Positions 53,402-64,000 of a stretch of 64,000 nt of DNA are shown piece after piece. Source of the stretch: Martinezella rhizogenes (GTDB lineage: Bacteria; Pseudomonadota; Alphaproteobacteria; Rhizobiales; Rhizobiaceae). The notes under the pieces were generated by a model. It was not told where the DNA came from. It saw nothing but the letters and a program-made list of their open reading frames with translations, and did no database searches. Location of the stretch: the NCBI RefSeq assembly GCF_000799715.1, contig NZ_JUHG01000013.1, positions 930,001 to 994,000 of the forward strand, read 5' to 3'. Numbering within the stretch: position 1 is the stretch's first letter; each line of letters starts with the position of its first letter. The position numbers and the translations under genes were made by a program.

Positions 53402-54499
53402 ATGCAAGCGTCCTTGCACCGCACCATGCTGAGCTACGAGAACGGCCTGATGCTGCATACGGCATCATCCGGTCCGGTCAGCGGTCTCGATACGCTTTAT
53501 CTGTGCCTCCGCGACGGCGATATCGTGGCGACCGGCGAGGTCCGCATCAATATCGCCTATCTGAACGGGCTTCAGGCGGATACGGTCCTGGCGGAGGCGC
53601 TGTCTCTTTTCGACCGGATCGACTGGTCGCTAGATGCGGCCGATCTGCTTGCGGACGACGCGATCTGGGCAGAGGCGAGCGCCCCGGTGCGGATGCTGCT
53701 GGACACCGCGCTTCACGATCTTCTGGCGCGCCAGCAGAACGTGCCGCTTGCGCAATGGCTTGGCGCAGCCCCTGCCACACCCATTTCACATCCGACGAAC
53801 CAGACATTGTTCATTTCCACGCCGGAGCAATTTCTCGCGCAGGCGGAAAACTACGTCAAACGCGGCTTTTGCGACTTGAAGGTCAGGGTCGGAGCCGGCG
53901 CTTTCGAGGACGACCTGTGGCGGCTTTCGCAACTGCGCGAGCGTTTCGGTCAGACCATCAAGCTGGCGGTCGATGCCAATGGCGCATGGGGCCGCGACAA
54001 CGCGGAAGGTAAGCTCGCACAACTGGCGCAATTCGATCTCGCCTATGTCGAGCAACCCGTTCCCGCCGGCGATTTCGACCTCATGCTAGACCTAGCGCGG
54101 AAAAGCCCGGTGCCGCTGATGCTGGATGAAAGTGTCTCCAGTTTGCAAGATGTGGAAGCTATCATTGAGGCGTCCGGCCGCTTGTGGGCGCATCTGAAGC
54201 TGGTCAAGCTCGGTGGTATCGCCCCGACGCTGAAGGCAGCAGAGGCGCTTCGCAAAGGCAATATCCCCTTCATGCTCGGGCAGATGAACGAGGGTGCCGT
54301 GGCAACGGCTGCGGCCCTGCATCTAGCCTGCGCGACCGGCCCGACATTCGCCGAATTATATGGAGCGGACGGACTGGCCGACGATCCGGCGTCTGGCCTC
54401 ACCTATGCGCAGGGCCGAGTGACCGGCACCCAGGCTCCCGGCCTCGGACTGACGGTTGATCTATCGAAGACAAGTCTCTTGAAGGAGTTCGCAAGATGA
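53402..54499 (+). CDS. Enolase-superfamily epimerase/cycloisomerase
   Basis: 365 residues, muconate-lactonizing-enzyme subgroup. Lys160 lies in the first catalytic position, but the second Lys of the usual Lys-x-Lys is Arg162 (FCDLKVRVGAG). Metal ligands Asp191 (VDANGAWG), Glu217 (YVEQPVP) and Asp242 (MLDESVSS) are present, and the opposite-side Lys266/Lys269 in HLKLVKLGG. Relatives include dipeptide epimerases, N-acylamino-acid racemases and cycloisomerases. Overlap with the next gene is four bases. The Lys-x-Arg variant leaves a one-sided base, so inversion, elimination or cycloisomerisation remain possible. Confidence 0.9.
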   Translation: MQASLHRTMLSYENGLMLHTASSGPVSGLDTLYLCLRDGDIVATGEVRINIAYLNGLQADTVLAEALSLFDRIDWSLDAADLLADDAIWAEASAPVRMLLDTALHDLLARQQNVPLAQWLGAAPATPISHPTNQTLFISTPEQFLAQAENYVKRGFCDLKVRVGAGAFEDDLWRLSQLRERFGQTIKLAVDANGAWGRDNAEGKLAQLAQFDLAYVEQPVPAGDFDLMLDLARKSPVPLMLDESVSSLQDVEAIIEASGRLWAHLKLVKLGGIAPTLKAAEALRKGNIPFMLGQMNEGAVATAAALHLACATGPTFAELYGADGLADDPASGLTYAQGRVTGTQAPGLGLTVDLSKTSLLKEFAR

Positions 54500-55665
54500 C
54501 GACGGCAGGCACTATCGTACAGGGGCAGGAATCCGCCTTCCCGAAAGAGGAATATGAGATCCGGGTGGCGCACGCCCGTCAAAATCTCGTCGAGGCGGGC
54601 ATCGACGCGCTCGTCATCACCGGTCCGGAAAACATCTTCTATCTGACCGGCCAGCAAACCCCGGGCTACTACACGTTCCAGGCGCTGCTTCTTCCGGCCG
54701 AAGGTGATCCGGTCTTCGTGATCCGGCAGCTCGAATATTTCAACTTCATCGCCAATACCTTCATCGCCGACGCCGAGGTCTATCAGGACGGCGATGAGCC
54801 CGTTTCCTTCCTCATGGCCCTCATCGAGAAACGCGGCCTGAGAGGAAAGCGCGTGGCGATCGACAAACGAGGCTGGTTCCTGCCTATATTTGTCTATGAA
54901 TCCCTGGTTGAGCGGCTGGGCGTCGTTCATGATGGTGCCGGCGTCATTGAAAAGTTGCGTGCCGTCAAATCTCCGCTGGAAATCGCGAAGCTCGAACGCG
55001 CAGCGTCCTATGTTGATGCAGGCATGCAAGCCGGACTTGCGGCCGTCAAGGTCGGTGCCACCGACAACGACCTGGTCGCGGCGATGATGCAGGCGGCGAT
55101 ATCAGCCGGATCGGAATATATGGGAATGGAGCCACTTGTCTCTGTCGGCACACGCACGGGCGTGCCGCACGGCACCTGGCGCCGCGGCAGGATCGAGGAC
55201 GGTGATCCCGCCTTTCTCGAAATGGCGGCCTGTCACGACCGCTATCACGCCGCCTTGATGCGATCGGCCTGGATCAGGCAGGCGCCCAGCGAGGCAGCGG
55301 AAATGATGAAGGTTTGCCAGGAGGCGCTCCAGGTCTCGCTCGACACCATCCGCCCGGGCGTGCCCTGCGAGGTCCCGCATATGGCCTGCCAGCGGGTCAT
55401 CGATGCGGCGGGCTATACCGATAATTTCCGCAAGCGCCTCGGCTACAGCGTCGGGATCTCCTTCGCGCCGGATTGGGGCGAGGGAGCCATCCTCAGCCTC
55501 AATGCCGGGGTCAAGACGGAGCTTCGTCCAGGCATGACCTTCCATTTGCCGCCGGCGCTGCGCATTTACGGCCGCTTCACCGTCGGCGTCAGCGAAACCA
55601 TCGTTGTCACGGACACGGGATATCGCGCGCTTGGAACCATCAAGCGCGATCTGCTCGAAGTTTGA
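54496..55665 (+). CDS. M24-family hydrolase, DoeA-like
   Basis: 389 residues: creatinase N-domain (about 15-150) and pita-bread domain (160-385). Segments FLEMAACHDRYHAALMRSAW, VGISFAPDWGEGAILSLN and RPGMTFHLPPALRIY match the ectoine hydrolase encoded at 17370 position by position, so the two are paralogues. As in creatinase, the five metal ligands of aminopeptidases are incomplete. It may open a ring or cleave an amide in a small amino-acid derivative. Start overlaps the preceding stop (ATGA). Annotation as Xaa-Pro peptidase would be misleading. Confidence 0.9.
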   Translation: MTTAGTIVQGQESAFPKEEYEIRVAHARQNLVEAGIDALVITGPENIFYLTGQQTPGYYTFQALLLPAEGDPVFVIRQLEYFNFIANTFIADAEVYQDGDEPVSFLMALIEKRGLRGKRVAIDKRGWFLPIFVYESLVERLGVVHDGAGVIEKLRAVKSPLEIAKLERAASYVDAGMQAGLAAVKVGATDNDLVAAMMQAAISAGSEYMGMEPLVSVGTRTGVPHGTWRRGRIEDGDPAFLEMAACHDRYHAALMRSAWIRQAPSEAAEMMKVCQEALQVSLDTIRPGVPCEVPHMACQRVIDAAGYTDNFRKRLGYSVGISFAPDWGEGAILSLNAGVKTELRPGMTFHLPPALRIYGRFTVGVSETIVVTDTGYRALGTIKRDLLEV

Positions 55666-55687
55666 AAGCGATGAGAGGGAGCGCGCC

Positions 55688-56914
55688 ATGGGGTTGATCC
55701 TCGCCGTTCATGATACGCCGCACCCTGCTCTCTATGGCGCGGTGGCTGCCGCAATTGCGGCCTCGCGGCAATGCGGCTTCATGCATGTCGAGGCCCACTT
55801 CGATACCAGACTTTATGCCGATGCCGCACAGCATGTGATTGCAAGTGGCGGGCTTGGGCCGAGTGGGCTCTGCTGGTTCGAACGACTGTCGGGCAAGCCG
55901 GCGCCCTCCGTCGCCACGCCGGAGACTATTCTTGATGCTGCTCGGGTACAGGACGTCGTGGTGCCGATCCATCCGGCATTTTTGGCGGATCGGGACGCGC
56001 GGGCGATACTGTCATCTACTGCGCAAGTCCTTGGGATAGAGGTGAAAGCGATCACCGTTCGCGAGGATTCCAATTGCTTTTTCGACGCGGCGACACAGGA
56101 GCCACTTGCCCGACGGGATCGTTTCGGGCGTATTGGGTTGTGTGCGCCTCGTCTATACGGCGCAGATAGCCTGACGATTGGCCTTATCGGCGCGGAAAGC
56201 GATCATCGGAATGTCTATCCGGCGGCACTGGCAAGCCTCGCCGATGCGGCGGACAGCCTTTCCATTCCGATCGATGTGCGTTTCATCGATCCGGAACACA
56301 TCGAGCAGTTTGAAGATCCCGCCGTTTTCGAGGGACTGTCGGGCATTCTGCTTCCCGGTGGGGCGGACATGAAAAATGTTGCCGGCCAGACCGCAGTGGC
56401 GGCCTTAAGTCTGGAAACCGGCCTGCCCACGGTTGGACTGTGCCTCGGCATGCAGACCATGGCAACGGCGGTGGCATGGCGTGCCTTCGGTCGCGGCACG
56501 GCCAACCTGGCGGAAGCCGATCCGGATGCCAGGATCAAGACCTTCGTACCGATGGCCAGCGCGCGGGATCCGAATGGAACTCCCCTGCCGATCCATAGGA
56601 CGGGCGATCAGGCGATCGATATCGTCTCCGGTAGCCGGCTTTCAGCCATTATCGGCTCCGAACGTCAGATCCGCTGTAACCACCGCTTCCGATTGAACCC
56701 GGCTCTGCTACCAGATCTTGAAGCCGCTGGGCTTCGCGTTGCCGCGTCCAGCTCGTCAGGTGCCATTGTCGATGCCATCGAATTGCCGGCTCACTCCTTC
56801 TTCATCGGCATGCAAGGACATCCCGAATTGTCATCCAGTGTCGACATGCCCCATCCTTTGCTCGTGGCATTCCTGGAAGCGGCCGCCAGGTGGCGTTCGG
56901 CACCGATCTCATAG
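55688..56914 (+). CDS. CTP-synthase-like class I amidotransferase with extra N-terminal domain
   Basis: 408 residues. The second half (about 163-400) is a class I glutamine-amidotransferase domain of the CTP-synthase type: GIGAESDHRNVY-like opening (GLIGAESDHRNVYPAALASL), oxyanion GILLPGGAD, nucleophile Cys252 in GLCLGMQTM, and His378/Glu380 in GMQGHPELS. The first 160 residues are not the CTP-synthase synthetase domain and I do not recognise them. No ATP-binding synthetase is present, so it may be a free-standing hydrolase, for instance of a gamma-glutamyl amide. GAGGGAGC precedes the ATG at 55688. Confidence 0.85.
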   Translation: MGLILAVHDTPHPALYGAVAAAIAASRQCGFMHVEAHFDTRLYADAAQHVIASGGLGPSGLCWFERLSGKPAPSVATPETILDAARVQDVVVPIHPAFLADRDARAILSSTAQVLGIEVKAITVREDSNCFFDAATQEPLARRDRFGRIGLCAPRLYGADSLTIGLIGAESDHRNVYPAALASLADAADSLSIPIDVRFIDPEHIEQFEDPAVFEGLSGILLPGGADMKNVAGQTAVAALSLETGLPTVGLCLGMQTMATAVAWRAFGRGTANLAEADPDARIKTFVPMASARDPNGTPLPIHRTGDQAIDIVSGSRLSAIIGSERQIRCNHRFRLNPALLPDLEAAGLRVAASSSSGAIVDAIELPAHSFFIGMQGHPELSSSVDMPHPLLVAFLEAAARWRSAPIS

Positions 56915-56950
56915 TAATACCGTCACTCACACCCAGACAGGAAACCGATC

Positions 56951-57364
56951 ATGCGTTCACTTTTCCATCTCGCCTATCATGTCACCGATCTTGATGAAGC
57001 CCGCCGCTTTTACGGTGATGTGCTTGGTTGCGAGGAGGGCCGCAGCACGGACACCTGGGTCGATTTCGATTTCTTCGGCCATCAGATTTCCCTGCATCTC
57101 GGCAAGCCGTTCGAAACGACGCGCACCGGCAAGGTCGGCGATCATATGGTGATGATGCCGCATCTCGGTGTCGTCCTTGCGCTCGACGACTGGTTCGCCC
57201 TTGCCAAGCGGCTCGAAGACGCCGGCACGGCATTCGACATTCCGCCCGTGGTGCGCTTCGATGGACTGCCCGGCGAGCAACGCACGATGTTCTTTTTCGA
57301 TCCGAGCGGAAACCCGATTGAAGTCAAGGGCTTCAAGGATTTCGACAGCGTTTTTGCGCACTAA
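56951..57364 (+). CDS. VOC-family (glyoxalase/dioxygenase fold) protein
   Basis: 137 residues. Two beta-alpha-beta-beta-beta modules: FHLAYHVTDLDEARRFYGDV with His10, then MPHLGVVLALDDW with His71 and PSGNPIEVKGF with Glu124. These three are the usual metal ligands, so a metal-dependent isomerase, lyase or dioxygenase is likely. The WVDFDFFGHQISLHL segment is common in a small uncharacterised subgroup. It starts 36 bases after the amidotransferase gene. Confidence 0.88.
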   Translation: MRSLFHLAYHVTDLDEARRFYGDVLGCEEGRSTDTWVDFDFFGHQISLHLGKPFETTRTGKVGDHMVMMPHLGVVLALDDWFALAKRLEDAGTAFDIPPVVRFDGLPGEQRTMFFFDPSGNPIEVKGFKDFDSVFAH

Positions 57365-57386
57365 GCGAGAAAAGGAAATCGGTCGA

Positions 57387-58322
57387 ATGATTGCGCTGGT
57401 AACGCGTATACCCGATGAGGCGGAGCATCTGTGGCTCGAGGCTCTCTCGCTAAGGATGCCGGATGAAAAGATCGTCTCGTTCCGGCACCTGGATGAAGAA
57501 GACCGGGCGGCGGTCGATATTGCCATCGTCGCCAACCCGGATCCGATGGACCTTGCCCGCTTGCCCGGTTTGACGTTGATTCACAGCCTTTGGGCGGGCG
57601 TCGAACGTCTGGTCAGCGAACTTGGCGACAGCACTTTGCCCGTCGTGCGTCTGGTCGACCCGCAATTGAGCCGCACCATGGCCGAGGCCGTTCTCGCCTG
57701 GACCTATTACCTGTTCCGCGACATGCCGGCCTATGCCCGCTTCCAGCGAGAGCGCAGCTGGCAGCAATTGCCCTATCGACGTCCGGACCAGATCACGGTC
57801 GGCCTGCTCGGATTGGGCGCGCTCGGTGAGGCAGCGGCGCATCGTCTGACCGATGCCGGTTTCAAGGTGATTGGATGGAGCCGCTCGGCAAAGGACGTTG
57901 AAGGGGTTGAAACCTTCTCCGGCGACGATGGCCTGAATGCGGTCCTCAGCCGATCCGATATCCTGACATGCCTGCTGCCACTGACCTCGGAAACGCGGGG
58001 GCTGCTCAACGCCGAGAGGCTTGCCCTTCTACCCGCGAATGCATCGCTGATCAATTTCGCCCGCGGCCCGATCGTCGTGAGCGAGGATCTGTTGCAGGCG
58101 CTCGATACCAGCCGCTTGAACCATGCGGTGCTGGATGTCTTTGATGTCGAGCCACTGCCCGTTGATGCGCCCTTTTGGGATCATCCCCGGATCACCGTGC
58201 TGCCGCACATCTCGGCCCCGACGGATCGCGAAACGGCGGCCGCGATTGTGGCGGACAATATCCGAAGCTTTCGTCGCACCGCCGCACTTCCATCCATTGT
58301 CGATTTCGCGCGCGGATATTAA
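57387..58322 (+). CDS. D-2-hydroxyacid dehydrogenase, GhrA-like
   Basis: 311 residues. NAD(P) loop VGLLGLGALGEAAAHRL (about 138-154), and GWSRSAKD after beta-2, where Arg-Ser suggests NADPH. Catalytic Arg226 in INFARGPIV, Glu255 in DVEPLPVD, His274 in LPHISAPT. By motif it is glyoxylate/hydroxypyruvate reductase A. In the operon it could reduce the 2-oxoacid made by the neighbouring aminotransferase, or run in reverse. Start at 57387 after AAGGAAAT. Confidence 0.92.
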   Translation: MIALVTRIPDEAEHLWLEALSLRMPDEKIVSFRHLDEEDRAAVDIAIVANPDPMDLARLPGLTLIHSLWAGVERLVSELGDSTLPVVRLVDPQLSRTMAEAVLAWTYYLFRDMPAYARFQRERSWQQLPYRRPDQITVGLLGLGALGEAAAHRLTDAGFKVIGWSRSAKDVEGVETFSGDDGLNAVLSRSDILTCLLPLTSETRGLLNAERLALLPANASLINFARGPIVVSEDLLQALDTSRLNHAVLDVFDVEPLPVDAPFWDHPRITVLPHISAPTDRETAAAIVADNIRSFRRTAALPSIVDFARGY

Positions 58323-58367
58323 AGGCGGCACGCCTCCGATGCGCCAAGCAAACCTCTCTAGGAATGA

Positions 58368-59240
58368 ATGAACATGACCTCACCTGAACGCACTGTCTAC
58401 GTCAACGGCCATTACTGCCCGGAATCGGAAGCCAAGGTCTCGATTTTCGACCGCGGTTATCTTTTCGCGGACGCCATCTATGAAGTCACCTGCGTGCTCG
58501 GCGGCAAGCTCGTCGATTTTGACGGTCATATGGCACGACTGCAGCGCTCCTTGCAGGAACTCGACATGACAATGCCGATGTCCATCGACGAGCTCATGGC
58601 CATCCACCGCAAACTGGTGGCAGCCAACAATGTCGATGAGGGCCTGATCTACATGCAGATTTCCCGTGGCTCGGCCGATCGGGACTTCAATTTTCCACCC
58701 AAGGGCACGCCGCCGGTGGTCGTTATGTTCACCCAGTCCCGGCCGGTTATCGAAAGCCCGCTCGCCAAACGTGGCCTGAAAATCATATCGCTGCCGGACA
58801 TCCGTTGGGGCCGTCGCGACATCAAGACCGTCCAGCTTCTCTACCCGTCGATGGCGAAGAACGCCGCCTATCAGGCGGGTGCCGACGATGCCTGGCTGGT
58901 GCAGGACGGCTATGTCACCGAAGCATCTTCCGCCAATGCCTATATCGTCACGACAGACGACAAGATCGTCACGCGCAAGCTCTCATTCGATATTCTGCAT
59001 GGCATTACCCGAGCCGCCGTTCTCCGGTTGGCTGCTGAATCCGGATACACATTGGAGGAAAGGTCCTTCACCATCCAGGAAGCATTAGCTGCAAAGGAGG
59101 CCTTCATCACCTCCGCCACGTCTTTCGTGACCGCCGTCGTTGAGATCGACGGAAGCACAATCGGCGAAGGGGTCATCGGCCCTGTCAGCAAACGGCTGCG
59201 GGAGATCTATATCGAAAAGGCAGTAGCGGCGGCGAAGTAA
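58368..59240 (+). CDS. Class IV aminotransferase, D-amino-acid transaminase-like
   Basis: 290 residues, PLP fold type IV. PLP lysine Lys153 in RRDIKTVQLLYP, Glu185 in VTEASSANAY for the ring nitrogen, and opening FDRGYLFADAIYEV typical of D-alanine transaminases. The carboxylate-trap motif of Bacillus enzymes, Arg-x-His, reads DRDFNFP here (His replaced by Phe), so substrate choice may differ. Last gene of the unit. Two start codons are possible, 58368 or 58374; AGGA is 4 or 10 bases upstream. Confidence 0.92.
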   Translation: MNMTSPERTVYVNGHYCPESEAKVSIFDRGYLFADAIYEVTCVLGGKLVDFDGHMARLQRSLQELDMTMPMSIDELMAIHRKLVAANNVDEGLIYMQISRGSADRDFNFPPKGTPPVVVMFTQSRPVIESPLAKRGLKIISLPDIRWGRRDIKTVQLLYPSMAKNAAYQAGADDAWLVQDGYVTEASSANAYIVTTDDKIVTRKLSFDILHGITRAAVLRLAAESGYTLEERSFTIQEALAAKEAFITSATSFVTAVVEIDGSTIGEGVIGPVSKRLREIYIEKAVAAAK

Positions 59241-59327
59241 TGCGATCGGGATGATAGCCGGGGACAGGAGGAATTCACCAGCTGGCCCGTTGCAAAAAGG
59301 CTATTTGTTATGCCGATAGCGTTGGTG

Positions 59328-59360
59328 GGGTTGGGTTTGAAACATTTGTCAACCCAACCC
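59328..59360. terminator. Hairpin between convergent aminotransferase and chemoreceptor genes
   Basis: GGGTTGGGTT / AACCCAACCC with a 13-base loop, in the 148-base gap between the two stop codons. No long T-run; probable bidirectional terminator. Confidence 0.5.
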
Positions 59361-59388
59361 TTCGCCGGGATGTCAGCGTCGCCAAACG

Positions 59389-62479
<3,091 letters not shown>

Positions 62480-62818
62480 TATTCACCTCCGCAAGATATT
62501 TATCGAGCTGAGGTTTTATAAGGAGAGTTTGGTTAATATTTTACTGTTCGATATTCGATATAAATTAGAAATACATTGAATACTTAATAACAAACTCTTC
62601 AATAAACCGAAATTTATCAATAGTTTTACGTTAACTACAGTAGTGAAGCCAATTATTGCCCATTTTTATGAAGCAATACTTACTGTCTCGACCCATTTCA
62701 GCTTTGAAAGCTTCCCCGCTTCACTCTGGCCACCCGGAACCGCGCAGCTCCAGAAGAGCAAGCTAGAACGAAGCCAGAGCGTGGTAAGCAGGCCAGCGTG
62801 CCCTTTACTCCGGAGTTT
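62480..62818. other. AT-rich control region between the LacI and binding-protein genes
   Basis: About 340 bases; 62510-62640 is markedly AT-rich compared with the surroundings and must contain the promoter of the binding-protein/chemoreceptor unit. I see no perfect LacI-type palindrome. No coding potential. Confidence 0.5.
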
Positions 62819-63862
62819 TCAAGCGGAGTCGCGGAGCATCAGATCACCGCTCAGGAGCACCCGCTCATCGGCATCAACCGATGCCGCGGCGCTCGTGATC
62901 TCGCCGAGTCTGGACAGCAGCATCTCGATCGCGCGCTTTCCGATCTGATCGTAGTTCTGCGCAACCGTCGTGATGGGAGGGCAGGCATATCTTGAAAGTG
63001 GATGGTCGTCATGGCCCGCGATGCGGAGCTGAAAGTCCGCACCATGGCCGACGCGCAGGCCATGACGGTAAGCCGCGGAAATGGCTCCGAATGCCACCCG
63101 ATCGTTGGCACATAAAACCGTTCGGGTCGGAAAACCCGGTTTCGAACTCAAGATTTTAGCGGTCTCATCGTAACCAAATTTCTCAAAGTCCCAGGTCTTG
63201 ACGCTCGTGACCGGTACGACGTGTGGTGTCATGCCCAGGCGCTTCATCGCATCGACGTAAGCCTGCTCTCTCGTCAGCGCATTGGTGTTGACATGAGGCA
63301 TTCCCAAATAACAAGGCGGCTCGCCCGACCGGCAAAGGTAATCGACGATGAGACCGAAACTTTGTCGATTGTCGGTACCGACGAAGGCAGATGTTTCATC
63401 CAGCGGCGAGTCGATGTAAATCAGAGGAACACTTCGACCGAAATCCTCCAATGTACGCCGATGGGATTCAACTCCGAGCGGCGCGATGACCGCGCCGGCG
63501 ACATTCATCGATTTCAGCGTCCTGATCGCCCGGTCTTCCATCTCAGCCCGGCCATCCGACGACAGGACGAGAGCGAAGAATCCAGCTTCGCTGGCGAGTG
63601 ATTCGATGCGCCGCGTGAGTGCCATGTAGAACGGGTCCGTCGAATTCGGAATGATAATGCCGAGAATGTTGGTGCGCCGACGGTTAAGGTTGACCGCGAA
63701 GACGTTAGGACGAAACCCCGACTTCTTGAGCGCAATTTCAATGGTGTCTCGCGTCTTTCTTCGGACCGAGTTCGGATCGTTAAAATACTTGGAAACGGTG
63801 GGACGAGAGAGGCCGACGAATTCGGAAAAGTCCTCCATCGTTTTGATCATCTTTCCCACCAT
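62819..63862 (-). CDS. LacI-family transcriptional regulator
   Basis: 347 residues. Helix-turn-helix DFSEFVGLSRPTVSKYFNDP (about 10-30), hinge PNVFAVNLNRRRTNILGIII, and a periplasmic-binding-like effector domain with STDPFYMALTRRIESLASEA, VLCANDRVAFGAISA and the final TTVAQNYDQIGKRAIEMLL. The ATG at 63862 has AGGAG five bases upstream; another ATG at 63850 also has a site. It probably controls the binding-protein/chemoreceptor genes downstream on the same strand, 339 bases away. Confidence 0.93.
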   Translation of the reverse strand: MVGKMIKTMEDFSEFVGLSRPTVSKYFNDPNSVRRKTRDTIEIALKKSGFRPNVFAVNLNRRRTNILGIIIPNSTDPFYMALTRRIESLASEAGFFALVLSSDGRAEMEDRAIRTLKSMNVAGAVIAPLGVESHRRTLEDFGRSVPLIYIDSPLDETSAFVGTDNRQSFGLIVDYLCRSGEPPCYLGMPHVNTNALTREQAYVDAMKRLGMTPHVVPVTSVKTWDFEKFGYDETAKILSSKPGFPTRTVLCANDRVAFGAISAAYRHGLRVGHGADFQLRIAGHDDHPLSRYACPPITTVAQNYDQIGKRAIEMLLSRLGEITSAAASVDADERVLLSGDLMLRDSA

Positions 63863-63959
63863 CTGATCTCCTGACGTGCCGCTTCTTGTTGTGTAGATGA
63901 CTCATGGCCCTTCGAAAAGGCGAAACGAGAGGCACGCTCAACCGGCTGGGTCGTGAAGT

Positions 63960-64000
63960 CTACTCGGCCACAAATTGAACCTTCACGGTTGTCGGATCGC
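63960..64000 (-). CDS. Possible C-terminal end of a gene entering from the right edge
   Basis: The last 41 bases read leftwards as DPTTVKVQFVAE and a TAG stop at 63960. The sequence looks like a natural protein end but is too short to identify. It would lie upstream of the LacI gene on the same strand. Confidence 0.3.
   Translation of the reverse strand, partial: DPTTVKVQFVAE

Overview
The window looks like alphaproteobacterial, Rhizobiales DNA, most likely from the Rhizobium/Agrobacterium group. The reasons are the GC-rich coding style, the rhizobial ectoine-catabolism gene set, a DUF1127 protein followed by anti-Shine-Dalgarno hairpin RNAs, a LuxR/LuxI pair of rhizobial type, and the density of ABC importers joined to catabolic genes. 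That density is typical of an accessory replicon (chromid or megaplasmid), but no replication or partition gene is visible to prove it. I see no rRNA, tRNA, CRISPR array, insertion sequence or prophage.

Layout. 1-2.3 kb: the left-edge end of a peptide-type ABC importer. 2.4-7.8 kb: small genes of stress/envelope type (cold-shock protein, DUF1127, BON, MgtC, small exported or membrane proteins) plus RNA elements, including four tandem hairpins with CCTCCTCCC loops. 8.0-20.5 kb: an ectoine/hydroxyectoine locus (doeX-doeC-doeD-enuR rightwards; eutB-eutC-doeA-doeB-ehuB-ehuC-ehuD-ehuA leftwards), without a visible eutA. 21.0-31.5 kb: a GntR- and GlxA/AraC-regulated locus with a betaine/proline-type ABC importer, a proline-racemase-superfamily enzyme, a flavin oxidase, a DapA-type lyase and an aldehyde dehydrogenase. 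This parallels the hydroxyproline pathway but with altered active-site residues in the racemase-like protein. 31.5-41.2 kb: a SorC-regulated sugar or sugar-alcohol locus (FGGY kinase, split transketolase, ribose-type ABC importer, two SDR dehydrogenases) with a shared operator-like dyad. 41.3-45.5 kb: a SulP transporter with a beta-carbonic anhydrase, and a DUF882 protein. 45.7-48.2 kb: a luxR-luxI-luxR quorum-sensing unit. 48.7-59.2 kb: a GntR-controlled polar-amino-acid importer followed by seven enzymes (M20 deacylase, enolase-superfamily epimerase, M24 hydrolase, CTP-synthase-like amidotransferase, VOC protein, hydroxyacid dehydrogenase, class IV aminotransferase). I cannot match this set to a described pathway. 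59.4-63.9 kb: a chemoreceptor paired with an orphan sugar-binding protein and a LacI regulator.

The best candidates for undescribed biology are the 48.7-59.2 kb locus, the DUF1127/tandem-hairpin RNA locus, the altered proline-racemase-family active site, and the binding-protein/chemoreceptor pair. All functions are assigned by reading sequence motifs; no database search was run.
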